DNA of 7,191 bases from Acetobacteraceae bacterium (GTDB taxonomy: Bacteria; Pseudomonadota; Alphaproteobacteria; Acetobacterales; Acetobacteraceae): the NCBI GenBank assembly GCA_003133265.1, contig PKWQ01000444.1, positions 12,778 through 19,968 of the forward strand. The letters are read 5' to 3'. The position numbers and the translations under genes were made by a program. The notes beneath the pieces were generated by a model. It did not search any database, was not told where the DNA came from, and saw only the letters and a program-made list of their open reading frames with translations. Shown piece by piece: positions 1 to 5,133 of the stretch; within the stretch, counting starts at the first letter, position 1, and each line of letters opens with the position of its first letter.

Positions 1-1400
1 GCGCCTTGCAGCAGCCACATATTCATCGTCCGCAGCGTGGCCTGCACGCCGGCGTAATTCAGCGCCGGGAAGATCGGATAGATGGCGGGCGACAGAACCA
101 GCACCCGCTCGCCGGCAGCGGATTCCTTCAGCAGCGCGGTCAGCCCGGCCACATCGCTGTCGGGATAAGACAGCTCCTTCCACGGCGCCTCGCCGTTGGA
201 GATCGCATACAGCCCGAACAACGCGACGAGCGCGGCGGCGATGCGGCGCGGGCCGGGCGGCTGGACGGAGGCGCGCACCCGGTCCAGCCAGCGCGCGGCC
301 AGCACCGCGCCGAGCGCGCAGCCGAAGAACTCGATCGGCACGATGTGGTATGACCAGCCCTTGTGCTGGGCGATGGCGGACGCCAGCGCGCCGAGCCCGG
401 CGAGGCCGAGCAGCCGGGGCAGCGCGCCGCCGGGCACGCCGAGCGGAACCGAGGCATAGCGGAAGGCGATCCACACCAGCGGCAACAGCAGCACATAGGC
501 GGCGGCCAGACGCGGCACGATCAGCACCTGCCATATCGTGTAGCCGCCGAGCTCGAGATAGAAATCCCAGACCAGGGGCACCACGGTGCCGAAATAGTCC
601 GGGAAGACCAGCGGCAGCGACGCCAGATACAACGCCCAGACCAGCGCCATCAGCCAGGGAACCGGATCGCGCACCCAGCGCGCGGCGGCGACCGCGATGC
701 CCCGGCGCAATCCGGCCCCCACCGGCAATCCGCTGGCCAGCACGCCAAGCTCGATCAAGCCCGGGATCGCCAGGAAATGCGGCTTCAAGGCGAAGGCAAT
801 CCCGGCGAGCACGCCAATGGCGATGCGCCCGCGCGGTTTCTCCCCGCCGGCCCGGCGGGCGGCAGCCAGCACATAGGGCAGCGCGCCGACCGCCATCAGA
901 TGCTCGCGCTGACCGAAATCGTAGCCGCCGCCGAGCAGGAACAGGATCGGCAGCGCGTCAAGGAAGGCGCGCTCGGCCGGTCCCTCGGCGGCACGGTCGC
1001 GGGTCCGCACCGCCAGCCACCAGCACAGCAGGCCGTAGGCCAGCAGGCACATCCTGAGCGCCGCCACCGCGTCCAGCGGAGTGTAGGCAGCGATCGCCGC
1101 CGGCAGCAGGTTGAGCACGAAGATCAGCGGCGGATTGACGTCGATCAGATCGGAATAGAGATGCTCACCGGCGAGCCAGCGCTGGCTGAATTGCAGCACT
1201 GCCGCCACGTCGTGATTGAGCGGCGGGGACAGCACCACCGGCAGGAACAGCAGCGCCGGCAGCAGGGCGGGGAGCTGCCCCAAAATCGAGCGGAGGAGCG
1301 GGCGCGGCCAAACACGCCACCGCACCGACGGCCGTGGCGCGGCGGGGTTTTCGGTGCGGCCGCGATCCGGCTCGATCTGTTGCCTGTCCAGGGGGCTCAT
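1..1400 (-). CDS. Polytopic membrane protein, probable GT-C type glycosyltransferase (3' end cut by window edge)
   Basis: Reading leftward from the ATG at 1398-1400 gives 466 codons with no stop before the window edge, so the C terminus is missing. After a basic, proline-rich N-terminal tail (about residues 1-38) there are about ten hydrophobic segments (near 40-60, 90-132, 149-180, 190-222, 248-265, 286-313, 326-346, 352-370 and 385-402), then a soluble C-terminal part. The first long loop carries NHDVAAVL (62-69) and DVNPPLIF (87-94). This resembles the acidic first periplasmic loop and the PPL motif of ArnT/PMT-like (GT39/GT-C) lipid-linked sugar transferases. A GYDFGQREHLM block lies near 159-169. 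GT-C enzymes use polyprenyl-phosphate sugars as donors in the periplasm, which fits the adjacent glycosyltransferase and flippase genes. This is the only ATG in the open frame, since an in-frame TAG lies at 1458-1460; a weak GGA precedes the start by about 6 nt. The family assignment rests on topology and loop motifs only, so a non-catalytic membrane protein is possible. Confidence 0.75.
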   Translation of the reverse strand, partial: MSPLDRQQIEPDRGRTENPAAPRPSVRWRVWPRPLLRSILGQLPALLPALLFLPVVLSPPLNHDVAAVLQFSQRWLAGEHLYSDLIDVNPPLIFVLNLLPAAIAAYTPLDAVAALRMCLLAYGLLCWWLAVRTRDRAAEGPAERAFLDALPILFLLGGGYDFGQREHLMAVGALPYVLAAARRAGGEKPRGRIAIGVLAGIAFALKPHFLAIPGLIELGVLASGLPVGAGLRRGIAVAAARWVRDPVPWLMALVWALYLASLPLVFPDYFGTVVPLVWDFYLELGGYTIWQVLIVPRLAAAYVLLLPLVWIAFRYASVPLGVPGGALPRLLGLAGLGALASAIAQHKGWSYHIVPIEFFGCALGAVLAARWLDRVRASVQPPGPRRIAAALVALFGLYAISNGEAPWKELSYPDSDVAGLTALLKESAAGERVLVLSPAIYPIFPALNYAGVQATLRTMNMWLLQG

Positions 1401-1501
1401 CCGGGTTCCAACGCGCTTCCATGCCTCGCCCCCGCCGGGCGCGCAAGCCGGGCTGCCCTAGACATATGGAATCATGGCATAGAGCGGCCCGGAGACAGGC
1501 G
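1401..1501. promoter_or_regulatory. Divergent intergenic region between the membrane protein and methyltransferase genes
   Basis: This 101-bp gap separates two outward-facing start codons and so should hold promoters for both directions. The most AT-rich part is 1459-1484, around a CATATG palindrome (1463-1468). I see no pair of boxes with a convincing match to a sigma-70 consensus on either strand. The promoter role is inferred from gene orientation alone. Confidence 0.35.
1491..1494 (+). promoter_or_regulatory. Shine-Dalgarno site that decides the methyltransferase start
   Basis: GGAG ends 7 nt before the ATG at 1502. Upstream in-frame ATGs at 1334, 1421 and 1466 lack such a site, and the residues they would add are arginine-rich and unlike the family. 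This fixes 1502 as the most likely start. Confidence 0.6.
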
Positions 1502-2215
1502 ATGGAACCAGCCGAATATGCCCTGATGGACGCGGCCGAGGAGCGCATGTGGTGGTATCGCGCCCTGCATGCCCGCCTGCTCGACCTACTCGCCGACATC
1601 CCGGCCGGGCCGGTGCTGGACGCCGGTTGCGGCACCGGCGGGCTGCTGGCGCAGCTCAGGCAATGGCGGCCGGAACTGGCGACGGTCGGGCTGGAATGGT
1701 CGGCGGTGGCGGCGGCGCGGGCGGCGGCGAAGTCGGGTGCGCCGGTCGCGCGCGGCAGCGTCAACGCCCTGCCCTTCGCCGATGCCTCGTTTACCGCAGC
1801 GGTAGCCGCCGATGTTCTGTGCCATGCAGCCGTCGAGCCGGAGACCGCGCTGGCGGAGCTGCGCCGCGTGCTGCGGCCGGGCGGACGGCTGGTGCTCAAC
1901 ATGCCCGCCTTCGCCTGGCTGTTGTCCGACCACGACCGGCAGGTGCATAACAGCCGCAGGTTGAGCGTGCCCGAGACTCGGGCGATGCTGGAGCGTGCCG
2001 GCTTTGCCAAGGTGCGCGCGCACTACTGGAACGGGCTGCTGCTGCCGCTGATGGTGGCGCACCGCAAGCTTCCACGACGACGTTCCGGGTCGGACGTTGC
2101 CCCGTTTCCGCCATGGCTGGATGGCATGCTGTATGGTGTCACGGAGCTTGAACGCCGGTGGAAGCTGAGATTGCCGGCCGGAGGCTCGGTACTAGCGACC
2201 GCCGAGCGGGTTTGA
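1502..2215 (+). CDS. Class I SAM-dependent methyltransferase
   Basis: A 237-residue cytoplasmic enzyme with a Methyltransf_11-type Rossmann fold. The SAM-binding motif I is VLDAGCGTGG (38-47). The acidic residue for the ribose is probably E65 in VGLEWS. ALPFADASF (89-97) and LRPGGRLVLNMP (124-135) are the usual later motifs. The N-terminal EERMWWYRALH (13-23) resembles the E..WW..R..H lead found in many methyltransferases of sugar and envelope gene clusters. The C-terminal half has a hydrophobic stretch (WNGLLLPLMVAH, 176-187) that may touch the membrane. The start at 1502 has a GGAG site 7 nt upstream; a longer arginine-rich extension from 1334 is unlikely. It is the first gene of a three-gene operon, 19 bp ahead of the family 2 glycosyltransferase, so methylation of the sugar, the lipid carrier or the final glycan is plausible. 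The substrate cannot be read from the sequence. Confidence 0.88.
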   Translation: MEPAEYALMDAAEERMWWYRALHARLLDLLADIPAGPVLDAGCGTGGLLAQLRQWRPELATVGLEWSAVAAARAAAKSGAPVARGSVNALPFADASFTAAVAADVLCHAAVEPETALAELRRVLRPGGRLVLNMPAFAWLLSDHDRQVHNSRRLSVPETRAMLERAGFAKVRAHYWNGLLLPLMVAHRKLPRRRSGSDVAPFPPWLDGMLYGVTELERRWKLRLPAGGSVLATAERV

Positions 2216-2238
2216 ACTGAGGATATGAACTGAGATGA
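2213..2238 (+). repeat. 13-bp imperfect tandem duplication across the methyltransferase stop and glycosyltransferase start
   Basis: TGAACTGAG occurs at 2213-2221 and again at 2226-2234, a 13-bp period. The first copy starts with the methyltransferase TGA stop. The second runs directly into the ATG at 2235. The TGAGGA part (2218-2223) of the first copy is the best Shine-Dalgarno candidate for the glycosyltransferase, though 11 nt is a long spacing. An out-of-frame ATG-AAC-TGA lies between the copies (2225-2233). Confidence 0.6.
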
Positions 2239-3242
2239 ATGCTCCCCTGTCCGCCGCCTTTCCGGTCGGCGTCTCGCCTGCCGGAGCCCGGGGCGTCGGT
2301 CTCTCGATCGTGGTACCGGTCTATCGCGGCGCGAACACGGTCGGCCGGCTGGTTGCCGCGCTTTCGGAACTGCATCCGGTGGGTGGGCTGGAGGTTGTGC
2401 TGGTGAACGACGGCAGCCCGGACAATTCCGGTGAGGTCTGCCGGGAGTTGGTGCGCACCGCCACCATTCCGCTGATCTATATCGAGCACGCGCGCAATTA
2501 TGGCGAGCATAACGCGGTGATGACCGGCCTGCGCCATGCACGCGGGGCCTACGTCATCACCATGGACGACGATTTGCAGAACCCGCCGGAAGAGGTGCTG
2601 AAGCTGTACGACCACGCCCGGCTGGGCGGCTGGGACGTGGTCTACACCCGCTACGCGGAGAAAAAGCACGCCATCTGGCGCAATCTCGGCAGCCAGTTCG
2701 CCAACAAGGTCGCCGACCTGCTGCTGGACAAGCCGAAGGGGCTGTATCTGTCCTCGTTCCGCTGCATGTCGGCAATGGTGGTGCGCGCCGTCGCCCGCTA
2801 TCGGGGTCCCTACCCCTATGTCGACGGGCTGATCATGGAGGTGACGCAGCGCATCGACAGCATCGAGGTACACCACCTGCCGCGCGTCGAGGGACGCTCC
2901 AACTACAACCTGCGCCGGCTGGTGCTGCTGTGGCTCAATCTGGCCACCAGCTTCTCGCTGGCGCCGCTGCGCGTCGCGGTGTTCGCCGGGGCGCTGATGG
3001 CGCTGCTGGGCACCATCGGCGCGGTGCTGGTGATCGCCGAGGCACTGATCACCCAGGCCACACCCTCCGGCTGGGCATCGACGATGACGGTGATCCTGCT
3101 GGTCTCCGGCGTGCAGTCGCTGATCCTGGGCATCCTCGGCGAGTATGTCGGGCGCACCTTCCTGTCGGCCAACGGCAAGCCGCAGGGCACCATACGCGGC
3201 ATGGAGCGCAACGACGCGGCGCGGAAGCAGGAAGCGGCGTGA
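2235..3242 (+). CDS. GtrB/ArnC-like family 2 glycosyltransferase acting on polyprenyl phosphate
   Basis: A 335-residue enzyme with an N-terminal GT-A domain and two C-terminal membrane helices, the architecture of ArnC, GtrB and DPM1-like polyprenyl-phosphate sugar transferases. Visible motifs are LSIVVPVYRG (23-32), LVNDGSPDNS (56-65), ARNYGEHNAVMTG (86-98) and the metal-binding DDD in MDDDLQNPPEE (110-120). The EGRSNYNLRRL segment (219-229) is the basic juxtamembrane motif of this group. Membrane helices fall at about 244-270 and 282-306. Family knowledge says such enzymes move a sugar from a nucleotide donor to undecaprenyl phosphate on the cytoplasmic face. The next gene, an SMR-type membrane protein, overlaps its stop codon, as expected for a synthase and flippase pair. 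The first 20 residues are low-complexity, so the true start could lie slightly downstream. The sugar is unknown. Confidence 0.92.
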   Translation: MNAPLSAAFPVGVSPAGARGVGLSIVVPVYRGANTVGRLVAALSELHPVGGLEVVLVNDGSPDNSGEVCRELVRTATIPLIYIEHARNYGEHNAVMTGLRHARGAYVITMDDDLQNPPEEVLKLYDHARLGGWDVVYTRYAEKKHAIWRNLGSQFANKVADLLLDKPKGLYLSSFRCMSAMVVRAVARYRGPYPYVDGLIMEVTQRIDSIEVHHLPRVEGRSNYNLRRLVLLWLNLATSFSLAPLRVAVFAGALMALLGTIGAVLVIAEALITQATPSGWASTMTVILLVSGVQSLILGILGEYVGRTFLSANGKPQGTIRGMERNDAARKQEAA

Positions 3243-3571
3243 ATTTCTACTGGACAATTCTGGCGGCGGCCATCGCCACCAGCATGATCGGCCAGACGCT
3301 GCTGAAATCCGGCGCCGGGGCGGCGGATTTCGTCACCCAGCTGCTGGATTGGCACACCATCATCGGGCTCTGCCTGTATGGCGGCGCGGCGCTGTTCTAT
3401 ATCGTGGCGCTGCGGCGCATCCCGATGTCGGTGGCGCTGCCTTGCACCGCGATCTCCTATGTGGCGGCGGCGCTGATCGGACACTACGTGTTCGCCGAAC
3501 CGCTGGGCGGCACGCATATCGCCGCGATCGCACTAATCTCCGTCGGCGTGGTGCTGCTGGCCCTGGCCTGA
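3239..3571 (+). CDS. SMR/ArnE-like small membrane protein, probable lipid-linked sugar flippase subunit
   Basis: A 110-residue protein made of four hydrophobic helices (about 3-22, 36-56, 64-84, 90-109), matching the size and topology of the small multidrug resistance/EamA-like half-transporters. Helix 1 ends in IGQTLLK (17-23). The loop AEPLG (86-90) between helices 3 and 4 is like the EP of ArnE. By eye alignment with EmrE, the membrane-embedded proton-coupling Glu14 is replaced by Ser15, as expected for the ArnE/ArnF lipid flippase branch and not for drug/proton antiporters. The GTG start (3239-3241) overlaps the TGA stop of the glycosyltransferase (3240-3242), with AGGAAG at 3229-3234 as its ribosome site, so the two should be translationally coupled. 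The nearest ATG in this frame lies internally at residue 16 and would remove helix 1. The likely role is flipping the product of the preceding enzyme to the periplasm. Confidence 0.85.
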   Translation: MNFYWTILAAAIATSMIGQTLLKSGAGAADFVTQLLDWHTIIGLCLYGGAALFYIVALRRIPMSVALPCTAISYVAAALIGHYVFAEPLGGTHIAAIALISVGVVLLALA

Positions 3572-3588
3572 GCCCCAGCCGGTCGCAT

Positions 3589-3792
3589 TCAAACGAACAG
3601 GATGTGCAGCCCAAGCGCCATCAGCGCCACGATAACCACCGCGAGCAGCACCGGCCCCAGATGCGGCAGCGACGAACGCCGCCGATGCTCATCCCCCGAT
3701 ACCCGCCAATGCGGCTCGGCCGCGCTCGACAACGACGCCCCCGCTGGCCGGTCCCGACCGAGGCCGTACGGCTTGCCTATCTGCCCGCTCAT
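3589..3792 (-). CDS. Small tail-anchored membrane protein of unknown function
   Basis: A 67-residue reading frame that I do not recognise. Residues 1-44 are polar, with Gly, Ser and Arg in excess and an RRR cluster at 37-39. Residues 46-67 form one strong hydrophobic segment (GPVLLAVVIVALMALGLHIL) that reaches the C terminus. The positive residues in front of it predict a cytoplasmic N-terminal part. A very good Shine-Dalgarno sequence (GAGGTGAT) sits 7 nt before the ATG, and an AT-rich promoter-like region lies further upstream, which argues that this is a real gene and not chance. It converges on the flippase gene with only 17 bp between the stop codons and no terminator hairpin there. It has its own upstream region, so it need not belong to the sugar pathway. 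No function is proposed. Confidence 0.62.
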   Translation of the reverse strand: MSGQIGKPYGLGRDRPAGASLSSAAEPHWRVSGDEHRRRSSLPHLGPVLLAVVIVALMALGLHILFV

Positions 3793-3795
3793 GGC

Positions 3796-3803
3796 ATCAC
3801 CTC
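3796..3803 (-). promoter_or_regulatory. Strong Shine-Dalgarno site of the 67-residue small protein
   Basis: The minus strand reads GAGGTGAT here, nearly perfectly complementary to the 16S rRNA 3' end, and the GAGG core ends 7 nt before the ATG at 3790-3792. Confidence 0.65.
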
Positions 3804-3828
3804 GCTGGATGCAGTGCCTCCCGCGCCG

Positions 3829-3857
3829 ATATTAGGGTATATTTTTTGTAAGTTCAG
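3829..3857 (-). promoter_or_regulatory. Candidate promoter of the small protein gene
   Basis: On the minus strand, CTGAAC (3857-3852) and TAATAT (3834-3829) are separated by exactly 17 nt and lie about 37 nt or more upstream of the ATG at 3792. The spacer contains an A-tract. Matches to TTGACA and TATAAT are only partial (3 and 4 of 6), so the call rests mainly on spacing, position and the local AT-richness in an otherwise GC-rich region. Confidence 0.35.
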
Positions 3858-3860
3858 ATA

Positions 3861-3889
3861 GATAAAACCGTTTGTTGAATGGTTTTATC
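3861..3889. promoter_or_regulatory. Perfect palindrome GATAAAACC-N11-GGTTTTATC, candidate operator
   Basis: Two 9-bp arms (3861-3869 and 3881-3889) are exact inverted complements around an 11-bp centre. The centre can pair further as RNA with G-U wobbles to leave a very short loop. Neither strand has a T-run right after the hairpin, so it is not a standard intrinsic terminator. It lies directly upstream of the candidate promoter of the small gene and 119 bp beyond the stop of the aminotransferase gene, so an operator role is more likely than termination. Confidence 0.45.
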
Positions 3890-3921
3890 CGGAACAGACA
3901 CCCCACCCCGGCCCGCCGCGC

Positions 3922-3992
3922 CAAGCATGCGGCAAATCGGTGATCGGATGCAAACCTTGCGTGCTACCGCACTCTAGTTACGGCAAGCATGC
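3922..3992. repeat. Pair of CAAGCATGC direct repeats downstream of the aminotransferase gene
   Basis: CAAGCATGC is found at 3922-3930 and 3984-3992, each followed by a near-identical GGC/CGC. Between them GTGC-TACC-GCAC (3961-3972) forms a small hairpin. The stretch contains no gene; a weak 3'-end structure for the leftward operon is possible but there is no U-tract. Confidence 0.3.
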
Positions 3993-4007
3993 CGCCGCGC
4001 GCGTTCG

Positions 4008-5123
4008 CTACAGGGCGCGCAAGGCGGCGGCGACCGTCTCGATCTGCGCCTCGGTCAATTCCGGATACATCGGCAGGCTGAGCACCTCGGCGGCGGCGGT
4101 CTCCGAGGCGCGGCAGCGCGCCGGGCCGAGCGCGACGCGGTCCTTGTAGGCCGGCTGGAGATGCACCGGCATCGGATAATGGATGCCGGTGCCGATCCCG
4201 GCTTCGCGCAGCCGCGCCTGGATCGCGGCGCGGTCCCGCACCCGGATCACATATTGATGAAACACATGGCTGGCGCCGGGACGGCGCGCCGGCGGGGCGA
4301 TGGTGGCGAGTGCGGCGTCGTATGCGGCGGCGATCGCCTGCCGGCGCGCGTTCTGCGCGTCGAGATGCGGCAGCTTGGCGCGCAGGATCGCCGCCTGCAC
4401 CTCGTCCAGCCGTGAATTCACCCCGACCTCGTCGGAAATATAATGGCTGTGCCAGCCGTACTGGCGCAGCGCGGCGATGCGCGTCGCAAGCGCCGCATCC
4501 CCGGTGGCGATCACGCCGCCATCGCCGAGCGCGCCGAGATTCTTGGTGGGATACAGGCTGAACGTACCGACCGCGCCAAACGTGCCTAGCCGCTTGCCGT
4601 GCAGCGTGGCGCCGTGTGCCTGGGCGCAATCCTCGATCAGTGCGACGCCGTGACGGCGACACAGCGGCAGGATCGCATCGAGATCGGCGGCCTGGCCATA
4701 GAGATGCACCGGGATCACCGCGCGGATCGGCGGCAGGCCGGGCGGCGGGTTGTCCAGCACGGCGGCGAGTTCCGCTGGGTCCATCGTATAATGCACCGGA
4801 TCGATGTCGATCAGCACCGCGCTCGCGCCGACCATCTCGATCGCGGCCACGGTGGCGACGGCGGTGTGTGACACGGTGGCGACGGCGCTGCCCGGCCCGA
4901 TGCCGAGGCCGCGCAAGGCCAGCGCCAAAGCATCGGTGCCGTTGGCGCAGCCCACCGCGGCAGGCGCGCCGAGCCACTCGGCGAACTCGGCCTCGAACGC
5001 CCTGCCCTCCTGGCCGAGGATGTACCAGCCGGACTCCAGCGCGCGGGCGACGGCTGCGTCGATCTCGGTTTTCAGCGCGCGGTAGCCGGCGCCGGGATTG
5101 GCCTGCGGCACGGTGATGGTCAT
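4008..5123 (-). CDS. DegT/DnrJ/EryC1/StrS-family PLP-dependent sugar aminotransferase
   Basis: A full-length 371-residue member of the sugar aminotransferase family, which uses PLP and usually glutamate to aminate a keto sugar nucleotide. Features visible in order are ILGQEGRAFEAEFAEWLG (35-52), the cofactor-phosphate region GCANGTDALALAL (58-70), PVHLYGQAADLDAI (138-151), the PLP ring aspartate in LIEDCAQAHGA (162-172, D165), and the Schiff-base lysine in SLYPTKNLGALGDGG (189-203, K194). VNSRLDEVQAA (235-245) and GIHYPMPVH (313-321) are the usual substrate-end motifs. The overall pattern is like the FdtB/QdtB/DesV branch, which makes 3-amino sugars, but 4-amino specificity cannot be excluded by eye. 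The ATG at 5121-5123 follows AAAGG by a good spacing. The gene begins 10 bp after the SDR stop, so the two are probably co-transcribed and successive enzymes on one sugar nucleotide. Confidence 0.93.
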   Translation of the reverse strand: MTITVPQANPGAGYRALKTEIDAAVARALESGWYILGQEGRAFEAEFAEWLGAPAAVGCANGTDALALALRGLGIGPGSAVATVSHTAVATVAAIEMVGASAVLIDIDPVHYTMDPAELAAVLDNPPPGLPPIRAVIPVHLYGQAADLDAILPLCRRHGVALIEDCAQAHGATLHGKRLGTFGAVGTFSLYPTKNLGALGDGGVIATGDAALATRIAALRQYGWHSHYISDEVGVNSRLDEVQAAILRAKLPHLDAQNARRQAIAAAYDAALATIAPPARRPGASHVFHQYVIRVRDRAAIQARLREAGIGTGIHYPMPVHLQPAYKDRVALGPARCRASETAAAEVLSLPMYPELTEAQIETVAAALRAL

Positions 5124-5133
5124 GGTCGGCCTT

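Noticed and set aside
1334..1501. N-terminal extension of the methyltransferase to the ATG at 1334
   Set aside because: The added residues are Arg/Pro-rich and cover the start of the divergent gene; the ATG at 1502 has a well-placed GGAG.
363..1526. Long rightward open frame (387 codons) opposite the GT-C-like gene
   Set aside because: Composition is dominated by Arg, Gln, His, Gly and Ala without hydrophobic cores or motifs, typical of an antisense frame in GC-rich DNA; the leftward frame shows coherent membrane helices.
1165..2010. Leftward open frame (281 codons) across the methyltransferase and the divergent gap
   Set aside because: Low-complexity Ser/Arg/Ala sequence with no family motif, antisense to a clear SAM methyltransferase.
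2139..3257. Leftward 372-codon frame antisense to the glycosyltransferase
   Set aside because: His/Gln/Arg-rich shadow of a gene with complete GT2 motifs on the other strand.
3841..3847. ATTTTTT run as the U-tract of a rightward terminator for the flippase operon
   Set aside because: No GC-rich hairpin precedes it on the plus strand, it lies about 270 bp beyond the flippase stop, and it fits better as part of the AT-rich promoter of the small gene.
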